64,000 nt of DNA from Irregularibacter muris. Its GTDB lineage: Bacteria > Bacillota > Clostridia > Eubacteriales > Garciellaceae. The translations under genes and the position numbers were made by a program. The stretch spans positions 1 through 64,000 of the forward strand of contig NZ_JANKAS010000002.1 of NCBI RefSeq assembly GCF_024622505.1. The letters run 5' to 3'. Position 1 is the first letter of the stretch; each line of letters begins with the position of its first letter. Under the pieces are notes generated by a model, which was not told where the DNA came from, did no database searches, and worked only from the letters and a program-made list of their open reading frames with translations. Positions 22,340 through 31,697 of this stretch are shown here, piece after piece.

Positions 22340-22825
22340 ATGGCAGAGACAAAAAAAAGATTGAATTTATTAGTTTTCAGTGGAGAATATGATAAAGCTT
22401 TAGCAGCTTTGATTTTGGCCAATGGTGCCAGCGAAATGGGAATGGATGTCACTATGTTTTTTGCCTTCTGGGGACTTTTGGTGTTAAGAAAAGAACAGGA
22501 AAATGAAGAGCTTGAAAAAAGCTTTTTAGAAAAAGCCTTTTCCCTATTTACCCCTAAAGAGGCCGAAGAACTGCCTCTTTCCCGTATGAATATGGCGGGT
22601 ATGGGACAATTTATGTTAAAGAAAATGATGGAGGAAAGCAACAAGCCCCAGTTAAAGGATTTTCTAGAGGGAGCTAGAAAAAAAGACATCAAATTCTATG
22701 GTTGTAAATTATCCATGGAAGTCATGGGTTTTAAAGAAGAAGAATTAATTCCTGAACTAGAGATAAAAGAAGTATATGAGTATTTAGAAGATGCTCTTAG
22801 TTCAGATATACAATTATTTATTTAG
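22340..22825 (+). CDS. DsrE/DsrF/DrsH-like family protein
   Basis: 161 residues. The opening LNLLVFSGEYDKALAALILA and the region MGMDVTMFFAFWGLLVLRK are typical of the DsrE-like peroxiredoxin-fold family found with sulfur-handling enzymes. A Cys at about 118 (FYGCKLSMEVMG) is in the usual active position of the DsrE/TusD fold. It would act in the cytosol in sulfur transfer or sensing. AAAGGAGG precedes the ATG. First host gene after the prophage; monocistronic. Confidence 0.82.
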   Translation: MAETKKRLNLLVFSGEYDKALAALILANGASEMGMDVTMFFAFWGLLVLRKEQENEELEKSFLEKAFSLFTPKEAEELPLSRMNMAGMGQFMLKKMMEESNKPQLKDFLEGARKKDIKFYGCKLSMEVMGFKEEELIPELEIKEVYEYLEDALSSDIQLFI

Positions 22826-22930
22826 AAATAAAAAATATACACTTCTTTCCCATAAAAATATCGCAATTTAGATTATGAAAATTATAGGAAAAGGATAGAA
22901 TAATAAAAAACAGGGAAGGGAGTTTTTTAT

Positions 22931-23212
22931 ATGTTCAATAGTATAAGGGAAACAAGAATGCAGGGAAATGGAATGACAAATATGAGTTTAGAGATGAATG
23001 AGAAGGATTTTTTCACCATTTATAATGATTTGTCCCAGGAGGTTGCCTCTGATATTATTGGTCAATATTTGATTTATAGAGGTGATGATGGGAGAGCAAA
23101 AAACGTTCAAATCTCTCACGACCCAAATCTACAAATTGTTAATATTTCAGCTAACCTTCAGTATTTAGGAAATGACAAAACTGACTATCCTTCCAGTCGA
23201 CATAATATATAG
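22931..23212 (+). CDS. Conserved hypothetical protein (93 aa)
   Basis: 93 residues, ATG after GGGAAGGGAG. Soluble, reads EMNEKDFFTIYNDLSQEVAS and IGQYLIYRGDDGRAKNVQIS, with predicted alternating helix and strand. I recognise no family. It has its own ribosome site but no clear promoter and is followed by the YibE/F gene after 78 bp. Confidence 0.6.
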   Translation: MFNSIRETRMQGNGMTNMSLEMNEKDFFTIYNDLSQEVASDIIGQYLIYRGDDGRAKNVQISHDPNLQIVNISANLQYLGNDKTDYPSSRHNI

Positions 23213-23290
23213 GGACGCATAAGAACCCTAACTTGAATCATCTTTTTAAAAGGGATATAATGGTCTGAGACTAATTTAGGGGGGACAACC

Positions 23291-24499
23291 TTGAAAAAGA
23301 CGATTATATTTTTTTTAATTTTTATGTTAATAATTCTATCACCCATTGTGACGTTGGCTGATGAAAATGATAGCGATATAGATGAAAATCAGCAAGGGGA
23401 TTTATTAGATGGTACGATGGAAGAATCGGATAATTTTACAGAAGATACTGTGGAATTGCCTACGGATTTCTATGAGGCAAAAGTGCTCAAAATAGAAGAG
23501 AGGAAATTAGAAAATGCAGACCTAGAAGCCCAAGGTTTTACAGATACAGTACAAATAGTTACTGTGAAAATCCTCGATGGAAAATTTAAAGGACAAGAAA
23601 AAGTCATTGAGAATATGAATACAGGTAATGCTGCCTATGATATCTGGGTAGACAAAGGGGATAAGGTTTTATTATATGCGGAATTAACGGAGGATCAATC
23701 AGAGATTGAAAATATATTTATTTCAGATTTTGTCCGATGGCCCAATTTAAGAAATTTAACCCTTTTATTCATTATTCTTCTTATATTAATAGGAGGATGG
23801 CAAGGAACAAAAGCCTTGGTTTCCTTAGGAATCACAGCCTTTGCCATAGTACAATTTATGTTGCCTATGATGCTGAAGGGGCATAGTCCCATTATACTAG
23901 CTATTTTAGTTTGTCTATTTACAACAGTGGTGACGATAATTATCATTACAGGTTTTAGCATTAAATCCCTGTCCACCATCTTGGGCACCCTTAGTGGTGT
24001 GTTAATAGCGGGGGTATTGTCCTATATCATGGGAAATATTGTTCATTTAACAGGATTAAGTGCCCAGGAAGCTCAGATGCTATTGTATATTCCCCAAGGT
24101 ATCTCATTTGATTTTAAAGGATTGCTTTTTGCAGGAATTATCATTGGAGCACTAGGAGCCGTTATGGATGTAGCTATGTCAATTTCTTCAGCCATGGATG
24201 AAATTAAAAATACCAATCCCTCCATTACAGTAAAGGAATTGGTACAATCAGGCTTTACTGTGGGGAAAGATATCATGGGGACCATGTCCAACACCTTGAT
24301 TTTGGCCTACACTGGTAGTGCTATTCCTCTACTACTACTTTTCATGGCCTATGAAACCTCTATGCTGAAGGTCATTAATTTAGATTTAATTGCCACGGAA
24401 ATTGTACGAGCATTAACAGGGAGCATAGGTCTTTTGGCATCCATTCCTATTACGGCGATTGTCTATGGTGTGCTACAAAGAAAAAAGATAAAGTCATAG
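23291..24499 (+). CDS. YibE/F-like membrane protein
   Basis: 402 residues. An N-terminal signal/anchor (residues 1-23) precedes an external domain (about 24-145) with KVLKIEERKLENADLEAQGF and VIENMNTGNAAYDIWV, then seven or so membrane helices from about 155 to 395 (GGWQGTKALVSLGITAFAIV; GIIIGALGAVMDVAMSISSA). This is the YibE/F layout; the family is widespread in Firmicutes and its substrate is not established. TTG start 23291 follows AGGGGGGAC. A terminator follows. Confidence 0.85.
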   Translation: MKKTIIFFLIFMLIILSPIVTLADENDSDIDENQQGDLLDGTMEESDNFTEDTVELPTDFYEAKVLKIEERKLENADLEAQGFTDTVQIVTVKILDGKFKGQEKVIENMNTGNAAYDIWVDKGDKVLLYAELTEDQSEIENIFISDFVRWPNLRNLTLLFIILLILIGGWQGTKALVSLGITAFAIVQFMLPMMLKGHSPIILAILVCLFTTVVTIIIITGFSIKSLSTILGTLSGVLIAGVLSYIMGNIVHLTGLSAQEAQMLLYIPQGISFDFKGLLFAGIIIGALGAVMDVAMSISSAMDEIKNTNPSITVKELVQSGFTVGKDIMGTMSNTLILAYTGSAIPLLLLFMAYETSMLKVINLDLIATEIVRALTGSIGLLASIPITAIVYGVLQRKKIKS

Positions 24500-24510
24500 A
24501 GCAATAGGAG

Positions 24511-24545
24511 AAGCTGGTAAGGGGAATCCCAAACCAGCTTTTTTA
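24511..24545 (+). terminator. Terminator after the yibE/F gene
   Basis: AAGCTGGT (24511-24518) pairs with ACCAGCTT (24533-24540), followed by TTTTTT. From 24546 to 24760 no gene is visible; this 215-bp stretch must contain the comEC promoter but no clear hexamers were found. Confidence 0.85.
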
Positions 24546-24760
24546 TGGTATAAGAAAGTTTGTCTTACCAGCAAGGGAGCAAACTATTCTATGTCATTCA
24601 ATGGAGGACAGCCGCCTTCTTGTCATACGCTTTCTGCCCCAGTCGTTACCGTAAGATTTTTTCCATTTTATATGATGAGAAATAGCAGGATTAAGATCAT
24701 TCATCTAGAATATATGAAATAAGCAACAGGAAAATAGGATTTTATTCATAGGGTGATGAG

Positions 24761-27124
24761 ATGAAACGGCCGCTTACTGTATCATTGATCATATATATGC
24801 TGGGGATAATTCTGGGAAAAGTGCAAATTTTTTCCCTTCTACTCCTACTTATATTTTTATTTCTAGTGGTTTTCTATTTTTATCCTTCTAAAAGAATGGG
24901 ACTTTTTTTCATCATCATTTTTTTATTGCTAGGATATGGTATGAGCAATGTAGAGATCAATCAAACCTCTAAACTATCCTCCTTTGATGAACAAAACATA
25001 AAACTAAATGCTTATGTCATGCAACCACCTGTTGAAAAAGAAAATAAAACAGAAATGATATTAAAAGTCAATGAAGCATATGTGCAGGAAAAGAGTTATA
25101 TTATAGAGGAGAAAGTTTTGGCCAATGTCTATAAAAATGAAAATACTTCAAATATAGACATAAAAGCAGGAGATTATTTAAATCTTCAGGGAAAAGTGCG
25201 TATCCCTGATGGTATTCGCAATCCTGGAGGATTTGATTATAGCCTATATTTGAATACCCAGAAAATTTATGCTACGATTAACATTTCATCTGGAACCATA
25301 GAGAAACTAGGCTATGATTCCCCCGGAATTATCAAGAATTTCATCTATGGTCTTAAAGGATATGTGAGCCAAATCATAGAACAAAACCTAGTACCCGATC
25401 ATGCAAATTTACTGAAGGGAATCCTCTTTGGTGATAAAGAGCTTAGCAGCGACATACGAGACAATTTTGTACACTCAGGTATTGCCCATGTATTGGCTGT
25501 ATCGGGTTTACATGTAGGCTTTTTAATTACATTTGTTACTTATACAACTAATCTGTTTTCCATAGGGCGTAAGGGCAGTCTTTGTATTTTGACATTTTTT
25601 CTTATTGTATACATTTTGCTGACAGGGGCATCGCCCTCTGTTATCCGTGCCAGCATTATGGCTTTTATCTTTTTGCTGTCTAAAATGATAAACAAAAAAT
25701 ATGACGGAATTAGTGCCCTTTCTTTGGCTGGATTGTTGGTTTTATTACAGAATCCTCTAATACTATATACTGCAAGTTTTCAACTTTCATTTACAGCCGC
25801 CCTTTCCATTATCCTGTTTTATCCGGTCATTTCAGGATATTTACAGAAAATAAAATACATACCTAAGAGCGTAGGTAGTCTTTTGTCCGTAACCTTAGTA
25901 GCTCAAATAGGAACCTTACCAATATCTTTGTATCACTTTAACCAAATATCTCTGATATCGATTATTACCAATTTGTTTATTGTCCCTTCTTTGGGGATTT
26001 TACTTCTTGTTTCTGTTATAGCTATATTATCCTGGATGATTATACCTTTCCTCGGAGAATTTTTATTCTTTTTATCAGGATTATTATTTCAGTGGATAAT
26101 CTATATCGCTTTTATTTTTTCATCCTTTAAATTTTCCTATATATTTATGCCCCCTTTTAAAGGGCAGAATATATTATTGTATGGAATTGTTTGCCTTAGT
26201 CTAGCAGGTTACATTCCCCTACGAATAAAAAGGATAAAGATATTTATCACAACTATTCTAATTCTATTACTCTCTTTTAGTGGGATACAATACTTCCTGC
26301 CTCAACCCTTAAAGATTACTTACTTAGATGTAGGGCAAGGGGATAGCGCATTAATAGAAACGCCCAGTGGAAGAACCATATTTATTGATGGAGGGGGATA
26401 TCCATCTTTTCAGGAAAATACCAGGGAAATATCTGAAGATGTATTGTTACCTGCCATATATTCTAAGGGAATAAGAACAATAGATTTGGCAATAGTTTCT
26501 CATCCCCATGACGATCATATTAAGGGGATTAAAGAATTAATAGGTAAAATCCCTATAAAAGCTATTGGTATTTACGATATAAAAAATGATATTATGGTGG
26601 ATATGTTGGCTTTAGCTAAAAAAAATAAAATACCAATAAATTATTTAACATCCGGGCAGACAATCAAACTTGATAAAGGTATAATCATGGAGATCCTTTC
26701 CCCAGAGGGAGTGGTTCCTCCCGGTAATGGCCAAAATGAGGTAAACAATTACTCTTTAGTGGCAAAAATAAATTTTGATGAAATTTCCTTTTTATTTACT
26801 GGTGATATTGAAAAGGAGATGGAAGAACGATTGGTTGCACAAGGTGTGGATGTAGATGCAATGGTTTTAAAAGTTGCTCATCATGGTAGCAATACCTCCT
26901 CAACGGAAGACTTTATCAACAAGGTCAATCCCCAAGTTTGTATTATCTCCGTAGGTAAAAATAACAATTTTGGACATCCCGATCCTGAAATTATCAAAAG
27001 GCTAAAAGAATATACACCCTACATATACAGAACAGATGAAAGAGGGGCGGTGGAGGTTATCTCCAATGGCAATGGATTAAAAATAAAACCATATCTTAAT
27101 AAAAAGTATTTGGAGAGTGAATGA
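24761..27124 (+). CDS. comEC: DNA uptake channel ComEC/Rec2
   Basis: 787 residues, a full-length ComEC. Two to three N-terminal membrane helices and the DUF4131 domain (about 25-185) come first, then the competence channel (about 210-480, with LLKGILFGDKELSS and VLAVSGLHVGFL), then a C-terminal metallo-beta-lactamase-like domain (about 520-770) with YLDVGQGDSALIE, SHPHDDHIKG and KVAHHGSNTSS. It moves single-stranded DNA across the membrane; the beta-lactamase domain probably degrades the other strand. The stop overlaps holA. ATG after GGTGATGAG. Confidence 0.93.
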   Translation: MKRPLTVSLIIYMLGIILGKVQIFSLLLLLIFLFLVVFYFYPSKRMGLFFIIIFLLLGYGMSNVEINQTSKLSSFDEQNIKLNAYVMQPPVEKENKTEMILKVNEAYVQEKSYIIEEKVLANVYKNENTSNIDIKAGDYLNLQGKVRIPDGIRNPGGFDYSLYLNTQKIYATINISSGTIEKLGYDSPGIIKNFIYGLKGYVSQIIEQNLVPDHANLLKGILFGDKELSSDIRDNFVHSGIAHVLAVSGLHVGFLITFVTYTTNLFSIGRKGSLCILTFFLIVYILLTGASPSVIRASIMAFIFLLSKMINKKYDGISALSLAGLLVLLQNPLILYTASFQLSFTAALSIILFYPVISGYLQKIKYIPKSVGSLLSVTLVAQIGTLPISLYHFNQISLISIITNLFIVPSLGILLLVSVIAILSWMIIPFLGEFLFFLSGLLFQWIIYIAFIFSSFKFSYIFMPPFKGQNILLYGIVCLSLAGYIPLRIKRIKIFITTILILLLSFSGIQYFLPQPLKITYLDVGQGDSALIETPSGRTIFIDGGGYPSFQENTREISEDVLLPAIYSKGIRTIDLAIVSHPHDDHIKGIKELIGKIPIKAIGIYDIKNDIMVDMLALAKKNKIPINYLTSGQTIKLDKGIIMEILSPEGVVPPGNGQNEVNNYSLVAKINFDEISFLFTGDIEKEMEERLVAQGVDVDAMVLKVAHHGSNTSSTEDFINKVNPQVCIISVGKNNNFGHPDPEIIKRLKEYTPYIYRTDERGAVEVISNGNGLKIKPYLNKKYLESE

Positions 27125-28164
27125 TGAATTATAATACCCTAATAAAAGAAATCAAAGCTGGTGAACTACATAATATTTATCTTTTCTATGGACAAGAACA
27201 GTATCTATGTGAAAACATTATAAAAACACTAAAAGATACTCTGATTGGTTCTGCCTTTGGAGATCTAAATTATGAATATATGGAAGGCGCCGGCATCAGC
27301 ATTAAAGGTATTGAGAATGCCTGTGAAACCCTACCTTTTATGGAGGATAAACGATTGGTCATTGTAAAGAATCTTATCTACTTACAGGGGGGGAAGAACC
27401 CAAAAGAGGAAGAAGATTTACAATCCCTTATGGATTATCTTAAAAAAGTACCCAATAGCACTTGCTTGGTTTTTTGGCAATCCCAGGAGATAGATAAAAG
27501 AAAAAAGCTTTTTCAAGCCATCAAGAAACATGGGAAAGTAATAGAATTTGAACAATTAAAAGGTTTAGCGTTGGAAAAGTGGCTAGAAAAGAATATAAAA
27601 CAGAGAGAGAAGCTTATTAAAAAACCTACACTACAATACTTGATCAACCAAAGTGACTACTTATCCAAAAATAGTGCAAAAACTCTAGGAGATATAGAAA
27701 ATGAACTGAATAAGATCATTGATTATATAGGAAACAGAGAGGAAATTCTACAAGAAGATGTAGAAAAAATCCTTCCCCGAAGATTAGAAAATGATATATT
27801 TAAAATGGTTGACGCCATTGGCAAAAAAGAAAGGGAAATTGCCCTAAGGTTACTCAATGATATGTTGGAAGAAGGGGAAAATGAAATCATGATTTTAAGT
27901 ATGATATCCAGGCAATTTAGAATCCTAATACAATCCAAAGAGCTAAAAAACAGAGGCTATTCACCCAATGAAATTGCGAGCAAACTTAAAATGGCACCTT
28001 TCATCATACAAAAAGGCATTACCCAGGGCCAATATTTCTCTATTCATTCCTTAAAAGAAATACTATATTCTACTTTAGACATAGACGAAAAAATTAAAAC
28101 AGGTAAAATAGACCAAAGACTGGCTTTGGAAATGCTGATTTATCAATGTACAAAAAAACTGTAA
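27121..28164 (+). CDS. holA: DNA polymerase III delta subunit
   Basis: 347 residues of the HolA family: begins NTLIKEIKAGELHNIYLFYG (the P-loop is degenerate, as usual) and ends in the helical clamp-loader lid (RLALEMLIYQ). It opens the sliding clamp as part of the clamp loader. The ATG at 27121 overlaps the comEC stop (ATGATG), so the pair is translationally coupled as in B. subtilis comEC-yqeN. The last codons form one arm of the terminator. Confidence 0.93.
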   Translation: MMNYNTLIKEIKAGELHNIYLFYGQEQYLCENIIKTLKDTLIGSAFGDLNYEYMEGAGISIKGIENACETLPFMEDKRLVIVKNLIYLQGGKNPKEEEDLQSLMDYLKKVPNSTCLVFWQSQEIDKRKKLFQAIKKHGKVIEFEQLKGLALEKWLEKNIKQREKLIKKPTLQYLINQSDYLSKNSAKTLGDIENELNKIIDYIGNREEILQEDVEKILPRRLENDIFKMVDAIGKKEREIALRLLNDMLEEGENEIMILSMISRQFRILIQSKELKNRGYSPNEIASKLKMAPFIIQKGITQGQYFSIHSLKEILYSTLDIDEKIKTGKIDQRLALEMLIYQCTKKL

Positions 28165-28195
28165 TCTAAGGATTACAGTTTTTTTGTACATTGAT
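28142..28195 (+). terminator. Long perfect terminator including the holA stop
   Basis: A perfect 25-bp stem (28142-28166 with 28171-28195) and a 4-nt loop; the left arm encodes the last holA codons and its TAA. The downstream arm carries the T run. Confidence 0.9.
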
Positions 28196-28242
28196 GATTG
28201 ATTTTCTCTATGATCGGGTGTAATTTCATCAAAAAATCATAA

Positions 28243-28264
28243 AAGCGCACACCATTGTACGCTT
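28243..28264 (-). terminator. rpsT terminator
   Basis: On the minus strand an 8-bp stem (one G-U pair) closes a 6-nt loop and is followed by TTTTATGATTTTTT, 14 bp past the rpsT stop. Confidence 0.65.
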
Positions 28265-28277
28265 CATAGATATGTGA

Positions 28278-28538
28278 TTACATAACATTTAACTTTTTAG
28301 ATAAAGAGCTTTTTTTACGAGCAGCAGCATTTGGATGTAGAATACCTTTAGCGGCAGCTTTGTCCAATTTCTTTGTTGCAGCAACGAAAAAGTTTTGTGC
28401 AGTATCCTTATCACCCTTTTCAACTGCTTCATTGAACTTTCGCATTGTAGTTTTTAAATTTGTCATAGTCATTTTATTTCTACGGGTTTTAAATTCAGCG
28501 ACTTGTACTCTTTTAATAGCTGATTTAATATTTGCCAT
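28278..28538 (-). CDS. rpsT: Ribosomal protein bS20
   Basis: 86 residues. Starts MANIKSAIKRVQVAEFKTRR and ends HPNAAARKKSSLSKKLNV, diagnostic of S20, a small-subunit protein that binds 16S rRNA early in assembly. It is transcribed leftward, against holA and gpr, the same arrangement as in B. subtilis. Strong GAGGGGG before the ATG. Confidence 0.97.
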   Translation of the reverse strand: MANIKSAIKRVQVAEFKTRRNKMTMTNLKTTMRKFNEAVEKGDKDTAQNFFVAATKKLDKAAAKGILHPNAAARKKSSLSKKLNVM

Positions 28539-28651
28539 TTCTTCACCCCCTCAAATCCAATTACAAGATAGCGGATAACACCGCACCTGTGGTATGAAAA
28601 AGCTTAATCTATTGCAAGCAAGATACGCTTTCCCATGCCATAACAAAAGTA

Positions 28652-28680
28652 ATTTTATCATGAATACATACAAAATGCAA
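28652..28680 (-). promoter_or_regulatory. rpsT promoter
   Basis: On the minus strand TTGCAT (28680-28675) and TAAAAT (28657-28652) are separated by 17 bp, giving a leader of about 105 nt before rpsT. The leader contains a GCGG/CCGC hairpin (near 28571-28584) that could serve autoregulation. Confidence 0.65.
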
Positions 28681-28837
28681 CACAAACAAATTTACTATGA
28701 TCTCTATGAAAAACGAAGCATAATTATCTAGGTTTTGCTGTTATATCTATTATACCAAAATATGGTTGATCTATTCTATAAAAAAATAATGAATGATAAA
28801 TCAATTGATGAAAATACTAAGGCTAGGAGGTGGAAAA

Positions 28838-29836
28838 ATGAAAGATATAAACAAATTTAGCAATGTTAGAACAGACTTAGCTATAGAAAGTCGAGAGATG
28901 GTGCGGGAAGATCAGAAAAGAGAAGTCCCAGGAGTAGAAGTAGATGTAGAAGAAATTAAGGGAATGAAAATCACAAGGGTAAACATAAAGGAGGAAATAG
29001 GACAAAAGATCATGGGGAAACCCTTAGGCAATTATATTACCTTTGAAATACCCAAGATACGGGAAATGGAAAAACAGGCTCAAGAGGAAGTGGCCCAGGA
29101 AATGGCCAAGGAATTAAGAGATATTGTGCAAGACAAGATTACCAAAGATGATACTACCTTAGTAGTGGGCTTAGGAAACTGGAATATCACACCAGATGCA
29201 TTGGGACCTAAGGTTTTATCTCATTTAATGGTTACCAGACATCTTTTAGAACATATCCCGGACTTTGTAGATGAAGAAGTAACGCCAGTTTGTGCTATTG
29301 CTCCTGGGGTTTTAGGACTGACGGGTATTGAAACCAGTGAAATTATTCGAGGGGTAGTGGAAAGGATAAAACCCAAATTAGTCATAGCGGTGGATGCCTT
29401 AGCATCAAGGAGAATGGAAAGGTTAAATACCACCATACAAATAACCGATACAGGGATAAGTCCTGGTTCTGGAGTGGGTAACGAGAGAAAGGCCTTAAAC
29501 CAGGAGACTCTGGGAATACCAGTAATTGCTATAGGTATCCCTACGGTAGTAGATGCTACTACTTTGGCCAATGATACCATTGATCTCATGTTAGATGCAA
29601 TGATTGCTCAAGCCCCGAAGGGAAAAGAATTTTATAACATGTTAAAGGACATCAATAGAGAAGAAAAACTTCAACTTATTAACGAAATTTTGCATCCCTA
29701 TGTAGGAAATTTAATGGTTACCCCTAAAGAAGTGGATTTAATTATGGACGACATTTCAGTGGTAGTAGCCAATGGTCTTAATATTGCCCTCCATCCAGGG
29801 ATAGATTTAGAAGATGTTAATAGATATGTTAATTAA
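28838..29836 (+). CDS. gpr: Germination protease GPR
   Basis: 332 residues. The start at 28838 is chosen for its AGGAGGTGG; an upstream ATG (28793) would add 15 residues without ribosome site. It has the propeptide phrase VRTDLAIES, which mimics the cleavage site in its substrates, then VVGLGNWNITPDALGPKVL and AIDALASR-type motifs (AVDALASRRMERLNTTIQIT). It degrades small acid-soluble spore proteins at germination after autoprocessing. Divergent from rpsT, upstream of spoIIP. Confidence 0.95.
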   Translation: MKDINKFSNVRTDLAIESREMVREDQKREVPGVEVDVEEIKGMKITRVNIKEEIGQKIMGKPLGNYITFEIPKIREMEKQAQEEVAQEMAKELRDIVQDKITKDDTTLVVGLGNWNITPDALGPKVLSHLMVTRHLLEHIPDFVDEEVTPVCAIAPGVLGLTGIETSEIIRGVVERIKPKLVIAVDALASRRMERLNTTIQITDTGISPGSGVGNERKALNQETLGIPVIAIGIPTVVDATTLANDTIDLMLDAMIAQAPKGKEFYNMLKDINREEKLQLINEILHPYVGNLMVTPKEVDLIMDDISVVVANGLNIALHPGIDLEDVNRYVN

Positions 29837-29916
29837 TTAAATTAGTGAAAAAATGAATAAATGGAAATCCCTTTGAATAATTTATAAGGATAGACAAACA
29901 GAAGAGGGGTGAACCT

Positions 29917-31071
29917 GTGCACATCAAATGGAAAAACATAGTTTATGTACTGGTTGTGTGCCTTTTGGTTTTTGCTGTTGTTCAACAGGTGGGCATATTG
30001 GTAGGGAATATAAGAAATGTTACTGCCTTTACAGAAAATGATGAAGCAACCAAAGAGGAAATAGCAGAGGAAGAAGTCTCTAAAGAGGAAGGAAAAGCAG
30101 ATAACAGCAATGACAAGAAGGTTTTTAATAATGAGTTTTTCAAAATAATTATGAAAAAATCTATTCCAGCAATGGAATTAGGGTATAAAAAAAATGGTGA
30201 AGAAAAGGGTGGTTTATTATCCGCAATCTTTGCTGCCACTACCAAAATTAATATGAAAGATCCAAAGACTTTGTTAAGTTCTCAGATACCTATGCTGGAA
30301 AAATATGAACCCGATGATGTAGAAATAACCGTAGAGGAACAAAAGGCTTTTAATGAACTAACCCAAAAACCGATGAATGATGAAAAAACTGAAGTAGCTA
30401 CAACAATGCCTTCAAGAGCAAAACTTGATAATAAGGAACCTTTAGTACTGATATACCATAGCCATGCCACCGAAAGTTTTATGGAAAGTGATCAAACTAA
30501 AATTGAATATTCCAGTCCTTATCGTACTTTAGATAAGTCTAAAAATATGGTGAAAATAGGAGAAGAAATAAAAAATATTTTAGAAAAACAATACGGAATT
30601 AAAGTGATCCATGATACCACTCTACATGATTATCCTGACTATAATGAATCCTATTCCCGTTCTTTAAAGACTGTTGAAAAACAGGTGAAAGAAAATCCCT
30701 CTATTAAATATGTTTTTGACTTGCATAGGGATGGATTAAATGATACTCCTAAAAATAGGGAAAAGACTGTAACTGTTTTTGGAGAACAAAAATCCGCTAA
30801 AGTATTCATGGTAGTGGGAAAGGATAATTTTAATGCACAACAAAATATGCAATTTGCACAAAAAATACAAAACAACCTAAAGAATAAGCAACCCGAACTT
30901 ACCCAGCCTATAGTTGCTAGAGAGAATAGAAAGTACAATCAATTTGTATCTGATTATGCCGCTTTGATTGAAGTAGGGTCAAATTTAAATACCCTAGAAG
31001 AAGCACTGCAAGCTTCTGTACCCTTGGGACATGTTATAGGTGAAGTGATTGTAAATCAAGAAAAAAAATAA
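29917..31071 (+). CDS. spoIIP: Stage II sporulation protein P (engulfment amidase)
   Basis: 384 residues. One N-terminal membrane helix (about 8-26), a charged Glu/Lys linker, and a C-terminal SpoIIP amidase/endopeptidase domain (about 180-380) with VLIYHSHATESFM, FDLHRDGL and IEVGSNLNTLEEA, which hold the zinc-binding His and catalytic Glu. With SpoIID and SpoIIM it thins septal peptidoglycan so the mother cell can engulf the forespore. GTG start with AGAGGGGTG. The gpr-spoIIP pairing is the B. subtilis order. Confidence 0.93.
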   Translation: MHIKWKNIVYVLVVCLLVFAVVQQVGILVGNIRNVTAFTENDEATKEEIAEEEVSKEEGKADNSNDKKVFNNEFFKIIMKKSIPAMELGYKKNGEEKGGLLSAIFAATTKINMKDPKTLLSSQIPMLEKYEPDDVEITVEEQKAFNELTQKPMNDEKTEVATTMPSRAKLDNKEPLVLIYHSHATESFMESDQTKIEYSSPYRTLDKSKNMVKIGEEIKNILEKQYGIKVIHDTTLHDYPDYNESYSRSLKTVEKQVKENPSIKYVFDLHRDGLNDTPKNREKTVTVFGEQKSAKVFMVVGKDNFNAQQNMQFAQKIQNNLKNKQPELTQPIVARENRKYNQFVSDYAALIEVGSNLNTLEEALQASVPLGHVIGEVIVNQEKK

Positions 31072-31134
31072 AATAGTATAATTTTCTAAAAGTTGTCAAA
31101 AATAGATAACAAAAGAAAATAGGAGTGGCTGGCA

Positions 31135-31455
31135 ATGCAATCAAGGGTAGAACGAAATAAGACGTATAGGAAGAGCAAAAGAAAAATACGACTGTTTGTG
31201 GTACTTGCTGTTATACTAGTCATGTTTTCTTTGTATCAGGTAAATCGTTCCTATAATGCTCTTGTAGGGGAGGAGGAAGCCTCACAAATTATAGGTGTAC
31301 AAAGGGATGAAGAATCTATGAAAATCATAGTGTTGGGAGAACAAATAAAAATACCACAGAATTATATCCATCAAGGCAAGGAACTTATTAGGGATACCCC
31401 TCAAAAAATAGCTGAATTAGTGAAAAGTATCATAGAAAAAGTCGGTAATAATTAA
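31135..31455 (+). CDS. Small membrane-anchored protein before lepA
   Basis: 106 residues: a basic N-terminus (RVERNKTYRKSKRKIRL), one membrane helix (about 21-38) and an extracytoplasmic part with ASQIIGVQRDEESMKIIVLG. It stands where B. subtilis has yqxA, but I see no clear similarity to it. Likely sporulation-linked, by position only. A palindromic GTAATAATTAATTATTAC lies at its end (31446-31463), followed by CTTTTT, a weak terminator. Confidence 0.65.
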   Translation: MQSRVERNKTYRKSKRKIRLFVVLAVILVMFSLYQVNRSYNALVGEEEASQIIGVQRDEESMKIIVLGEQIKIPQNYIHQGKELIRDTPQKIAELVKSIIEKVGNN

Positions 31456-31697
31456 TTATTACTGGCTTTTTACTTATATAAAAACCATTTGATCCGTTAG
31501 AATGGCGGATACAATCCTATGGAATAAAGCATAATAAATTTAATCTTTTATCATAGTCAAAGTCTTATACTAGAATGAAAAACCCGGTTGTGTTATAATA
31601 CCATGTAGATTTTATTAAGAAAACTTGTCATTATGATATACTGAATAGATAAGATGAAAATAGGGAAAAACGTATAACACTGAGGAGGAATAATTTT

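Noticed and set aside
22316-22340. Sigma-B-type promoter before the DsrE gene (GTTTAT and GGGAAA)
   Set aside because: The spacing of about 10 bp is too short for that sigma factor class.
28720-28790. Sigma-G-type promoter for gpr
   Set aside because: GCATAA-like bases occur, but no -10 matching the sporulation consensus at proper spacing could be found.
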